Shown: piece after piece, positions 1 through 12,133 of the stretch | Layout: the number at the start of each line of letters is the position of its first letter | Position numbering within the stretch: the stretch's first letter is position 1 | From: Pomacea canaliculata | Taxonomy: Eukaryota; Mollusca; Gastropoda; Architaenioglossa; Ampullariidae | Length of the DNA: 64,000 nt | NCBI RefSeq assembly: GCF_003073045.1 | Contig: NC_037600.1 | Span: forward strand, 12,202,758-12,266,757 | Reading direction: 5' to 3' | Position numbers and translations under genes: made by a program | The notes under the pieces: model-generated | The model's database searches: none | Told to the model about the DNA's origin: nothing | What the model saw: the letters and a program-made list of their open reading frames with translations, nothing else

Positions 1-512
1 TGCATGAAGTATAATATATCAAATTCATCAGCATAACCATTTGAGATTGCATCCTGGACAGCAAAATAAAATCTCAAGATCTTTAACAGTAAAATGTGAA
101 AAAATAAGAATGTCCATAATAGGTCATGTCATCATGATTTGTCAGCTCATAAAATAATGTTCACCGAGACATCCTTATGCATTTATGCAAAGTGCTTGAG
201 CATGTGAATAAATTTACATGTACAAAATGAATATATATAATCTTTGATTATAGTATTTTAACAAAATCTCTCATCATCATATTCTTCTGAAATATGCTTG
301 TTTAAAAATAAATCTTACAGGCTTCAAAAGTTTTATGAGTTATTGGGGATGGGGGAGTGGGAGTCATCATCAAGTATAAGCACATGGTTATGGCAAACAT
401 CTCTATCAGCAATTAAACAATTGCAACAGCAATAATAAAAGCAAGAATCTGAAACATAATTCCAGTGCCAAGGTGCAGACCTATTTGAACACCATTCTTT
501 ATTCCACTCAAT
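1..512. other. AT-rich DNA downstream of the DNase II gene
   Basis: I see no coding exon or repeat with clear ends here. The stretch lies 3' of the minus-strand DNase II gene and probably holds its 3' UTR. A TTTATT at 498-503 (AATAAA on the minus strand) sits about ten bases past the stop codon and could be a poly(A) signal, though that is unusually close. Confidence 0.4.
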
Positions 513-3500
513 TTAGCTTTTGCACATTTTACTCAGTTGGCAGGGTTCAAAAAACGTGACAATATTCATGAAAGACTGCCAGACATCAGGATGTTGAAAA
601 CACAAGGTTCCACCACCCCTCTTGAACTGAGTTGTCTGAAAAATAATTAAAAAAGCTTTGCAATCTAAAAGAAGAAAGTACTTTTATTATTATTATATCT
701 CTATATTACCTGTGTGTGTGCATGCTTGTCCGTGTAAATCTCCATGTGCATTCAGTAATCTACAGGAAATATGTCCACTACAATTCGAAATTAAAAACCT
801 TATGCGATGATCCATCAGATGACATTGATGATAAATACTTTTTGTGACCTGCTTCTTTCCAGGTTCATGACTCACCTGAGCCAGAAAACTGTGTGTGCCC
901 ACCTACTTGTAAATGGTACTTGATCTTTCAGAGAAGAATAGAAGCTGACAGAAGGAACGTCTTTAGACTAGACTCTAGACTAGAACATCTCTAGTGCGCA
1001 ACAATTCATTGTCCCTACACCCCTTATGAGACCTCTTTTCTCCAGTAAGCAACCCATACCTCTCTGAGATATATCAAACAGCAAGCCTTGGAAGCTAATA
1101 AAAGCAAAGCCAATGCCATGCTTTCTGTACATTATACACACTCTTTATAGGGTATTTCAGTTCTTAGTGGGTTCTTGAGACCAAGAAATATCTAACCAAG
1201 ATAACAAAGCAGCATTTAGGTAGCTGACACCAACTTCTATCATGAAATCTTACGCTGTTACTCTTTACCAATCTTTCTAGTAACTTCTAGTAATCTTTCT
1301 AGTAATAAGGACTTAGTAGATATAAAAGAATAAATGTGAATTGCTTCCATTAGCATGTTCATTAGTTACTTTTTGAAGACCAAGAATGCTAAGATGGCAA
1401 ATGATGAAAACATCTGAAATACATTTAAAAGGAATATTTAATAAAGATTTCAGTATACAGAAAGATTGTTAACTAAAGATGTGTTCATACAAAATAAAAA
1501 CAAAACAGAATCAAAGAAAAGAAATGCGAAAGAGGGAGCACATCTCATAAAGAGAAAACGTTACACTAACCTCTCTGTTGATGTCACCAACACAAACCCA
1601 GTTAGAGTTAGCGGGAAATGATATTGCATACTTCGAATGATCTTTATGTACGTTAAAGACTAAGTTGCCTGGTAGATCTACCTGGACTATGTTGTATACC
1701 TGTAATGAAAATTATCAATTTCAATCAAATACTAATCAACTGAAAATACACCTTTGTGCTAATGAAACAATTGACTATACTACATTCACATCAACGCTTT
1801 TTTAAAAGCCTGTAAACTCGCACATTTCATAATAGTGTATTTCTCATAAAAATAATAAGAAAGTTCAGACCAGTATTAATGCCTCTAATTAGCTGATAAA
1901 TTCTTTAAAAGACAGTCACTGACTGGTGTTCAAACTGTAAGTAAATAAGATAACAGCTGTTACATTTGTTGGTGTACTCAAATTGCAGTTGGTCAGTGTT
2001 CATAAAACTGAACACACATCCTTTCACTAACAAAACAACTTTAAAAAAATAGAAGAAAAAGAGGACTGAATAAAAATAAGGGGGGTTTACACCAAGACTG
2101 CAACTAAGGCTATATTATGGCAAGGAAGCCTGCCCTGTAAACAAATGTCTCATGAAGAAAGAACAGCATGCCTGAGATGAAACTGAACCCAGGACAGCCC
2201 ACCTTCACTGCATTGGTGTCGGGCACTAACCATCATACAACCAGTATGCCCCCTAAAAAATAAGGTGCAACATATTTTAGAACAGATATGTGACAAAAGA
2301 GTGTCCTAAATGTAACACACCTTATATGGTCCAGAACAGTTTGTAGGCAACCAATCATGTTGTGGCCCGTTTCTCCATGTCTCCACCAGAAGTTGTTCCT
2401 TGAGAGTAGGGGCTACTAGCCAGCGTAAAGATCTGTTCTCATAAAAAAAAAAGATGTATTAAAATAAAAAAATAAAAACAAGTAAACTGACATATTGTGA
2501 CTGCTTAGCCTATGGTGACAGTTACAGAAGACCTGGAAGCATGTACAAAAACCAGAGCATGGGAATGATGGGAAAGGTAGTCAACAAGCAAAGTGTGATA
2601 TATAATAAAAAAAAAAATCACATGCTTATGGTGCTGTCGTATGCAGTCATGTTTAATTTTACATTGAACCTACTGCTGTTTTCAGCAAGTGGTGATGAGT
2701 AGGCAAAGAACATATCAAATGAAGAATTTTTTTTCTTCTTCTAAGTTCAAAGGGTTGCACATCTATGACATTAAACTGAGACCTACATATTCTTACAAAG
2801 AAAGGGTGGTAAGAATACGGCATATCTTTCAGGATACTGAAACACACCAACACTGACAGAGAGCAAACATTCTAAAATCACCATGGTTAGAAGACCAAAG
2901 AAAGATGAAAAAAAAATCAGTGACCTCTTCAAAGTTAAATTTATGCAACAGATTGCATTTAGACCCCTGGTTAACCATTTGCTTTCTTTGTATTTAATTA
3001 CTTAAGCAGTGTATTTATTCTCAAGTCCTACTTGAATATTTAATGTAGTAATTCAGACGTACACCATTCAGAACACATTACAAGTAACCCATCATTTAGG
3101 CTTAAAAAGCAATGCTCAGGCATATCCAGTTAACCAAGTCAAAACAAAGACACACTGCAAGTAGTACTTTCCTGTACAAATATGTTTTTGAGTGAAATGA
3201 AGACTGAGCAAGAAGAAGAGTGTCTAACACTAAAGGGCAGAAAATTCTAAAGCAAAGAAATCCATTTTATACCTGCACCAAATGTGGTGAATTTAGCAAA
3301 ACTGGTCAATGGCACTCCATCTTTAGTTGAAAAATGTTCAACATTGGAGACGGGAAATTGCTCTGAAGGTCTGGTTCCAACATCAGACAGAATTTGGTAA
3401 TCAGACATAACATCTTTTGACAAATATTTGTCATAAACCTGAGGATAGTTGATCACCAGCTGTTTTCCTGAAATATCCAAACAAAAATATTTGAAAATTG

Positions 3501-6500
3501 TATTTTAGGCACAGCCCCAAAGCCAGCATAGGCTCCAAGGCCGACGACCATTCTGGGCACCTTGCATTAATCATTAAATGTACTTTTTATTATTTTTCCA
3601 GTACATAACAGATTGCTTACAAGATTGCAACTGATAATATCTACATTTCATTTAGTAAGGTAATATACACAGCAAACTTTAGTAAAAGTGAACAACTTTG
3701 TAAAGTTCTCTGAAGTTTAATTTTGTGATGATGCATGAGTTACAGAGCGGTAATAAAGCAACTGAAGGAAAAAAATAATATTGACATCTTCTGCATTAAA
3801 AGCCTGTACTTGTGACTCAGACTGAATACATTGCGAGACAGTGAATGCACTGATATTCAACATATTCTAGCAAAAGTTTGATCACATGGCATCTAAACTA
3901 TGGCTTTACCAAATGAAAATGTCAGTTTATTTTTCAAGTTGCAATATTTACTCTTTATGCAGTAAGCAGCATTTTCATTGCAAAGGCATCTAAATGCTGC
4001 AGGAAGTGTTTTGTCACACGTATCTTTACTAGCTTCTGTGTAGACTAGACCATGTATTACATTTTATTTGCTGCATAATGAGAAAAAGTCCCACTAACCC
4101 TTTTAACTCCAAAAAGTCTAAAAAAATTTTATTGTAACATTTTAGACAGCACACTCAGGGGCCCCAAACACTGATCCTCTGTTCATAGAGTTACCCACTG
4201 CATCAGTCACAACATTCCTCTTCAAGTCAATGCAGAGTTGCATGCAGACTTACCCTTCCCTAGTGGCAGATACAAACCCAATCCAACCGCTCTCACATAC
4301 ACAAAAAACAAGCTGTGGATCACAATTCACATGCAGGCAGGTTTTGCTATAGTACGCAATGACTAAATAAGTGTTGTCTAGTACAGCATACAAATAGTCA
4401 TCTACAACTTTGTAGATGACCCCATAAGTTCAATTTTCGTCACATACATTCCTCTTCAATGTCAATGCAGAATTGCATGCAGACCACCCCTTCCCTAGTG
4501 TCAGATAAACCCAGCCAACTCCATACCTCAGTGCACAAACATTTCTGGATGGTAAAGCAAATCAGTTTCCAGCATGACATAAACATGACAGTGCCGACTA
4601 GAGACTACACCTCTCTCCCCAGGCCCTCTACCCTGCCAACCCTACTCCATTAGGCCTGAGAATAGTATATTGTAAACTTAAAATTTGGTTTCTCCATGCA
4701 TAATCTGTTGATATTCTTTACCCAGACATCTGTTTACATGAAAAAGAAAAGAAAGCAAACAAATTATTTACCACGGCCAGGCCCCTTCCACAGCAGCGGG
4801 GCCGGTACACCAGTCCTACTTGATTGCCCACTCCCCCAAAGTCTTGTTAGGACTGATTCTAGGCTAGGGCTATTTCTACAGTACTTTTCTACTGCTGTGC
4901 TTGTGAGGATATGATTCTATATTTTTATAAAAACCGTTTTGTACATACTATAATTATCTGAAATGTGATACCCAAATCTTAAATGCCTAAAACAAAGAGA
5001 AAATAAGAATACAAATTCTGTGAACTCTAAGTCATGAGATAATTACAATTCTAAAGAACAAGTCATTCCCTTCTTAGCTACATATATTTACATAAACAGA
5101 GACCTACATTGTGGGTTTCTTAAGATGTTGTTTAAGCAAATCAAATTTGTTATGAATGAATATTATCAAATACAGTATCACAGGTTAACACATTTTCCAG
5201 ACAAGTGATGCAAGACTACCTACTGAAAAATAAATATTTGCAAACCATGAAGTAAGTGGAAAAAAAAGCAAGCATGAAAATTAAATGGAGCCTGACTTCT
5301 ATGATTTGAACAGTTGTAATAATTAACAATAAGAGAAATTAAAAGAACACACAGTTTCCTAAAAGTATTTACTCAGTTTGAAAATATGATGAAGGAAAAT
5401 GTAAAAAAGTGAAAAAAAAAAAAAAAAAAAAGATCTGAGAAGTTCATAATTTTGAAATTTAAAATATCTCACCCAGCACTCCTAAAGTTGAGTACAGAAA
5501 AGTCACACAGAGAAAACTTTGTCCAAAATCTGAAGCATTTTCAGCCCACTGATAACCTTCACCCTTCTCAGGAGGGAAACCTGGAGCACTGTGAATAAGC
5601 CAGAACCCTGACTGGGTGTCAAAGCCAAGCGTTCCTAGATACAAAACATTCCAACAAGAGAATTAGCTATAAGAATCCAAGAAATATCTGTCTTTATCAA
5701 AATATCTTTTATACTTCTTGATCTCTAGCTATATGCTGGCAAAAGGACCATCTAGCAACTAGTTCACATACAGCTCACGTACAGTAAAATGTTCTCTTCT
5801 TATGAGCACATTAGCCATAAACACAATTTCTTATACAAATGCTACTGATAAGATCCTGTGGCCCAGTACACAATTGTGCTAGCTGGATACTAATACCTAG
5901 AAGCCAGCTGAATTAATTTTTTGCAAGGATTTTAGGCATTAGGTGCTAGCATTCAGCAAGCCTGACTGTCCATCTGACTCATTGTCCATCCCATTCTTGC
6001 CTAGGCAGCATGAATATTTAGGTAATGACCACCATTTTTTTAATAGATATGTTATCTCTATGAGGGAATGATATAATGAAGAACACACTTCATCATTGGA
6101 CATGCTTCCTACAAAACTAATTGGATGTATCTACAGTCACCCTTTCTAAGTTTATAAAATATTTTTTAATCTTCTGAATATTATGTTGAAATTTAAACGG
6201 GGATTTTCTTCGTTTCCGAAGGTGGACAAATAAGAATGTGCCATGTCATCACATATTTTAACACTAAACATTTAAAAATCTCCTAATCACTCTCAAGAAA
6301 ATTAAAGAAACCTAATTACTTATGTTTAATAATATGATCCATAACATGGACAAATTAGTCAATTTTGTTTTTGTGTCTATCATATATCTAACACCATACT
6401 GTACCCTCATTTTGTTTCATTTTCCTTTGAAAAATTCATCTAAAAAGAAAGAAAACTAAAAAAAAATTATTTTGTCACTATATATGGGTGGAGGTATGTT

Positions 6501-8949
6501 AGTAAAGGACTAAAATTCTTGAGCCTACAGATGACAATAAAAGTAATGTCAAAAAGGAAAAGGTGAAATATCAGCAGGCATCATGCTTATTAATATTATT
6601 CTGATGAAACTTGCTTGTCATTTATATATGATTTGGAAAAATGCTGAATAAGGAAGAAATCTTGATCAACAAAATAACTGGATCCAAGCTGCATACTAAT
6701 TCTAGTATTTTTTCCTACAATCATCAGTGTTTATAGGATTATTCCTCCCCAAATCCAGCTTAGTGGTGTGTGATACAAATCCTTGTATGATACAAAATTT
6801 GTTTTGATTAATTACTGTGCAGCATTTGAAAAAAAAAAACAACTGAAATATCACATTTTATTGTTCTGCATTTTCTGTGTTGAATTAATAGGCAAAAAAA
6901 AAGCCTAAGTTTACATTAGCAGATAAGTTTTTTTAATTCTCACAACACATAAATTTTGTCTTTAATACTTTAAACACCAATGAAGGTTTTTTTTTTAATA
7001 GATTGCATTTTAACTCTATTTTTACTAACAATGTTACATGATCTTTGTTTCTTTTCTGTCTTTAGTCTCTCACCTTTCGTGTGTCCATGATTCAGACTGA
7101 CACTGCCTGAAGGTTTCTCATCATTGTACATAAAGTAATTGACTTCAGAGCTCTGTTCAAAACAAGAAGAAAACTAGCTATTACTATTATCACTAATAAA
7201 CACAATATATTTACAAAATAAATGCATATCTTACTGCAAGCACATTTGAAAATCATCCTCCCCTCATCATCTGCTATAGTAGACATATATAATATCACTA
7301 ACATTGTGTTAATATTTTTAAATCCATGTTTTGATCTTAAAGGCCAAACTTTTAGCTCATGACAAGGAAAGAATGGTTTGACCCGAGGTAGTGCTAGCTA
7401 CTCAAGTGGTAATTCTCTGCTAATTGCATCCATCTGGCCCAACAGGTACCTGTAGAAAACATATTTTTGACTTTCAGTTATTAAGACCATCAAAAAGCAC
7501 TGGTCAAAATGCTGCTGCGCCATTAATGGTTATGGCGGGGGTCATAAATCTTGACAATAACATGGGACACGCTAGGCTAAACAGGACTGCCTGTGTCAAA
7601 GATTTTTAATAGATACTAATTTGTCTGAATCGGTCCAACATCAAAGGGTGACCAGGGACACCCAACAACGCAGGAAGAGGCAGCTCAGCCTCTAAGAAAG
7701 ACTGACCACTTTTTCTCAAGGAGACGTTAAAAGCTGTTGTGTGCAGGACTGAGGGCCTGCATATTTGATAGGGAGTTTACACCACCACAAGCATGGACTT
7801 ATTGTTATGTCGATCTCATAAAAAAGGGAACTGTATATGGATTCTGGACTACACCTGAACAGTGGACTATATATGAACTGTGGATTATGTATGTGGAACT
7901 GTGGATAGTTACGCTGCAGTGAAATATAGACTGAGACCAAAAAGAGAGGAAAGATATAATGACTTGGAGAGGAAGTCATTCAATATCAGAGTTAAGTGCA
8001 ACGGACCTTGATGCAAATAATTGCTGTATATATATATATAGATATGATTCATTTCACATATGTTTTCCTTTCTTCATTATATTTTGTTTTGTATACTACA
8101 TTTTATTGTTTGTGAGGATGCGCCTATGTGAATGTTGTAACGAAGTGCGTTGAATGCGTAAGATAAGTTATCCATTGCGCGACAGATCGAGTACCTTCAC
8201 CAGATTCGAATCCATTCTTTTCTGCCAGACAATGAAAGTTCAGAACTTAAAGGTTATCATTATTCTACCACTAGTTCTGTTTTATAATGTGGTGTAAGTA
8301 CTGTACCTTATCTTGATAAATCTGATTTAGTGTGTAAGCGATTGCCTGGTCAGATTCATTAATGGGGACTGGAGATAACAGCCATTTAGGGTGGTTGCTG
8401 TCCATGTAAAAAAACTCGAGACCATCACCGAAGAGTGTGCCAGTCCTATGTCGAATCTTTGGCAGTTTGTACACAAGAAACCTAGTGCAAGAAGATAAAC
8501 TTTATTGTGAAAACAATTTTATCATTAACATTAATATTATTTAAAACTTGTATATTGCTTGTCTTCAAACAATGAATGCTGTAGTGTACAGATTCTTAAT
8601 GAACACTGAAACATATACACTTAAATTGTTAACATGAAAATATTTTAAGACGCATTAAGCATTCTCATGTGTCTGCAAAAGACAGAGAAATGATGGGGGA
8701 TAACAACTGCATGTAAATATATGCATATATTTAACATCACCACATCAGCATATAAAACGTAAAGCATTTTGTTAATTTCCAAGTCACCAATGAAGGAAAA
8801 AGCACTAGAAAACTATGATGAGACTAAAAGACTTTATTACCAATCAACAGCATTTCCATTTTGATCCATGCATTGTAAGGTTGAGAAAACTGTTGAGATC
8901 AGTTGTAGTAGCAGAATGAAGCTTGTACCAAACGAGATACAATTCCCAT
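513..8949 (-). CDS. DNASE2: Deoxyribonuclease-2 (acid DNase II), 8 exons, two frame breaks
   Basis: Acid endonuclease of lysosomes that degrades DNA from engulfed or dying cells. Exons, 5' to 3': 8949-8841, 8481-8307, 7152-7074, 5634-5473, 3467-3273, 2432-2321, 1699-1571, 635-513 (TAA). Codon phases agree at every junction except where noted. Family landmarks appear in the right order: CMDQNG...VDW then VYKLP; the first HxK motif (GHTKG, across the 7074/5634 junction); GFWLIHSAPGFPP; GKQLVINYPQVY; SFAKFTTFG; LPTNCS; the second HxK (DHSK) followed by WVCVGDINRE; and GGGTLCFQHPDVW near the end. The two HxK motifs form the phospholipase-D-like active site. Expected length is about 361 residues, close to the mammalian enzyme. 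Two problems: exon 1 has no ATG in frame with the signal-peptide-like segment unless one base is missing, and exon 2432-2321 needs a 4-base (or 1-base) loss restored at about 2417-2424. Identity is firm; whether the copy is functional is open. Confidence 0.93.
2150..2265 (-). repeat. Possible tRNA-derived SINE head
   Basis: Read on the minus strand, this intronic stretch has a segment resembling a pol III A box (TGGTTAGTGCCCGA) and, about 40 bases later, a B-box-like GGGTTCAGTTTC, the spacing of a tRNA-derived SINE head. No cloverleaf acceptor stem or 3' tail is clear, so it is not called a tRNA gene. It could also be chance. Confidence 0.3.
4195..4520 (+). repeat. Direct repeat of about 80 bp, two diverged copies in a DNase II intron
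   Basis: About 80 bases at 4205-4285 recur at 4440-4515 in the same orientation. Both contain ACATTCCTCTTCAA, then GTCAATGCAGA, TTGCATGCAGAC and CCCTTCCCTAGTG. The copies start about 240 bases apart and differ by scattered substitutions and small indels, so the duplication is old. No coding frame is shared. Confidence 0.7.
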
Positions 8950-10214
8950 TTCTTCAGTCTGCTAGTAGTAGTGCACCACTGCTGGAAGCTCAGTCTGGTT
9001 ATCTCTTTGACTTATATGGTCTACCTGCGCATAGATTTTATCTTTTGGTTTGGTTTTTTTTTTCTTCCTCCACTCTGTTAACTTTTTAAACTTTCGTCGT
9101 TCGTTTATCTCAACACATCTGCCAAATTTTAGTTGTATCTGCACGAACTTATATACGTCCGTGGTATCAGCTATTGACATCACGTGACAGTAAAAATAAA
9201 ACGGGGATTTTTTTCTGTCTCATAATGTGGGATTTCCTATATAGTTTGTTCCGACAATTGACTATTTAGAGGTAGCTTTACGTTAAGAACAAGAAGAGGG
9301 CGCAGTAAACAAACGCGGGAGGAGTACTTTCGTAATTTAAAAGAAAGTGTACTTTCATTTTCGGATCAGGCAAGGTACGTAGAGTACATAATTATGAACC
9401 AGCAAAGAATTGAAAAACTCAATGTGCTAAATATGGACTAAACTATTAACATCCGAGGAAACATTATGTAACCATTACCTTATTTCGAAGTTCATGTGAC
9501 GGGAAATGTTTCGGAAATAATTTATCCTCATCACAAGACAGCCGGAAGATTAGGCGGATATCTTATGACTAAGGGACAAGAATTGTGTGTGATGTTAGAA
9601 ATATCTTTACGAGTCCTTCCGAATAGTGCAGTTTTTTTTTTTTTTAAGCAATTGATTATTGACTTGTAAAATGAACAACGACTGACAGCTATATAGTTTC
9701 CAAATGTTGTGCATGTGAATTTGCAATCTTTTGTAATGAAGGCACTTCATGATGACAAATTAAAAAAATACCCAAAGTGAGAAAGAGTTTTGCGACACGG
9801 GTTTTGGCAAACTTTTAGTGTGCTATATGAAAACTACATTTTCACTGAAACTTCACAAAATAGCTGTAATGAAAATCACATTCACTTACATTCAAAATGT
9901 AATCAAATCGTCAATAATATTTAGTAATATCAGCTACTATGACTTAAAGCAAGAAACTACTATTATAATGATTTTTGATTAATTTATAAAAGGACTTGAA
10001 CAAAACAGATATTGTTGACTTCAAAAGTCACCTCTTTCAACATAACAAGCAGAGTATGCAGTTAACATTTTTAATGTAATAAAAGATAACGCGGAAAAGA
10101 AGCATTTCACAGTTGTTATAATTAAGGAAAGCACTTCATATTTAAATACTCAAATATACAAATTATTTGATTTCCCTGCTTCTGTTAATTCTGTATACCA
10201 ACAGTTGCCACAGT
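8950..10214. other. Spacer 5' of the DNase II gene
   Basis: No recognisable exon. The likely promoter of the minus-strand DNase II gene lies here. A locally GC-richer patch at 9290-9330, with GAGGGCGCAG and ACGCGGGAGG, stands out in an AT-rich background and could mark a transcription start. I found no TATA box I would trust. Confidence 0.3.
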
Positions 10215-10466
10215 AAGCGTGAGTGTCAATATCTTGTCAAATTCTCAGTTGACGCTGCACTGCTCTCTCTTTTTAGTGGGCTAATATATACCCATAGTGT
10301 AGCTTTGGATAAATTTATTGTCTGGTGTAACGACAATTTCTTAGAACTTAATGTGAATAAGACCAAAGAGATTGTGTTTGATTTTTGTCAGAATTCTTCA
10401 CCAAGTCCCATAAGTGTCAACCACAACAAGGAGGTGGAAATTGTCCCTACTTTTAAATACCTGGGC

Positions 10467-11402
10467 CTTAGACTCATTGCACCGCTAGGGCACTTAGGGG
10501 CCATCAAAGGTCTACTCACCCTTTATGTGCGGCAAAGGCTGAGACACGTGTCCTATTTCGACTATGCTAGTGGGCGTTTCCACCCGTAAGTGTAGAGATG
10601 GGCCTGGCCGCCTGTAACTTGCATGGGGCTTGCTAAAGATGGCTGCTGTATACTTGATGCTGTATGACGCGGGAAAAATCTTTGCAGAAACAGAATTTTT
10701 TGTGATCAAACTAATCCCATTGATTCATGGGATCAATGTCACACCTACATTGCAAGTGTGTCTTGGCCTTCGTTTTTTATGCATCATCTCTCTTTCCTTC
10801 TATTGCTACAATGACATAAAAATAGAAATGTGTGCCTATTTCACCTGAATTGTAATGGTACAAATAAACAATGGTATGGAGTACCAATGTAGCCATTTTA
10901 TCTACAGACTAAGGACTTCGTACACTATACTTACGAGCGTTTCTCACAAACACTCGGTTCTTTTCAGTCAGTTTAAGAAGCTTGCTAGTCACTGTCATTG
11001 ACACTGATCTGGATGCCTTCTCAAATACTATTTGCCAAAAAAACTGAAAATCACGGAAACATATCAAAAGATTTTAACAGCCCATAATACTTTGTATACC
11101 ATGCACACAAAATGCAACGTATTTCAGCTTTTCATCAAGGGCACAATGTGAAAAGATGTTACATTGTCCTCTTCCGATTGTTGGGGAAAACCCGCGCATG
11201 TACTACAAGTTGGTTCGTGCATGCACACACGTGGATTTCCCTAGGTATTCCCTCAAGGTCGGTGTGTCGACAGCCCTACAGCTGACCTGCGATCAAACAG
11301 GTGACACGGCTTGCACGCACGCGCTCACTTGGCAACCGGCCAGCTCTTGGGAGGTAAGAGGTTTAGCGGTGCAGAAAATGCCAGCGGGATGAGTCTACAG
11401 CC
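10467..11402. mobile_element. TIR-flanked DNA element inserted in the LINE
   Basis: This 936-bp block splits an otherwise continuous LINE frame. Its left end begins CTTAGACTCAT and, a few bases in, has TGCACCGCTA. Its right end, read inward on the other strand, is CTGTAGACTCAT and then, after a longer gap, TGCACCGCTA again. Flanking direct repeats CCTGGGC (10460-10466) and CCAGGGC (11403-11409) look like a 7-base target-site duplication with one mismatch. No transposase is visible, so it is non-autonomous. Inner sequence includes a possible captured exon (10935-11043, minus). The family was not identified; MULE-like and hAT-like are both possible. Confidence 0.6.
10935..11043 (-). other. Exon-like open segment inside the TIR element
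   Basis: On the minus strand a good acceptor (GTGATTTTCAG) is followed by 109 open bases and a strong donor (GTAAGTAT). The reading is lysine- and valine-rich: FFWQIVFEKASRSVS followed by MTVTSKLLKLTEKNRVFVRN. It looks like ordinary coding sequence, but I do not recognise the protein and find no partner exon. Because it lies inside the 10467-11402 insertion, it may be a gene fragment captured by a transposon. Chance or a true isolated exon are alternatives. Confidence 0.35.
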
Positions 11403-12133
11403 CCAGGGCACTATCTTTGACAGGGGACTTTGCTGGGGTCCCAACACTCAAGAAGCTGTCACGAAGAAGGCTCAGCAATGCCTTTTCTTTATCCAGAAGC
11501 TGGTTGTTCTCTCTCCCCAGCAACTGATTCAGCTCTTGCACAAAGAGAGCATGCTGCCCTTTTTTTATCTGTTTTTACAACAGTTTATCAGTGAAGGACG
11601 AGCAGGTTACATCATGTTGTTTCCATCTGCTCCAAAGTCATTGGGACAGCCCAGAGTGCTTGTCAATTTCTGTATAACAGGCTGGCACTTCTGAAAGTGT
11701 CGGAAATTCTTTATGTAGACAGGTGTGTCCTGTCAGGAGAACTTTTCCAACTCCCATCGGGACTGCCAATTCTGTGTACCTGCATGCTGGAGCAGCAGAT
11801 TGGGGCTGTCCTTCGTTGTTTCAGCTGTGTGACTTCTGAATGTTACTGTGTGTCAATGAATGCAGCTGCCTAAACCATGGATGCATGAATATGTTTGGTG
11901 GATATGATTATGTTGTGGTATTGTGTTGTGCTTTCATATTGAGCTCTCCCTAATTGCCCTCTGGGACAAATTAAGTGTTATTAGTTGTTTGTATTGAAAG
12001 ATGTTTATTTTTATATTATTTTATATAAAATTTGTCGTAATACAGTTTTTTTCCATGTGTCTTATTTCACTTTGTCCTTGAAATTTGCAAATTCTTTTAT
12101 TTTTATCTATTTTGTTTATTTTCTTTGTAAAGC

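Larger units (their letters stand above)
10215..11985 (+). mobile_element. Non-LTR retrotransposon (CR1/L2-like LINE) 3' part, degenerate and interrupted
   Basis: Two pieces of one reverse-transcriptase ORF. The first (10235-10466) reads DAALLSLFSGL, FIVWCNDNFLELNVNKTKE and FKYLG. These correspond to the region after the LINE catalytic motif through the conserved W-C--N-L-LN--KTKE and F-YLG blocks; the usual ADD is damaged. The second (11410-11600) continues with the segment ending in NTQEAVTKKAQQCLFFIQKL. The two join with no loss of protein sequence if 10467-11402 is removed. The 3' end has CCCTCTGGGACAAATTAAGT at about 11950, shared with a second 3' end near 31865. Frameshifts and stops downstream of 11600 show that the copy is dead. 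Confidence 0.8.

Noticed and set aside
8195..8215. B-box-like AGATTCGAATCC suggesting a tRNA gene
   Set aside because: No A box at the right distance and no cloverleaf stems could be drawn.
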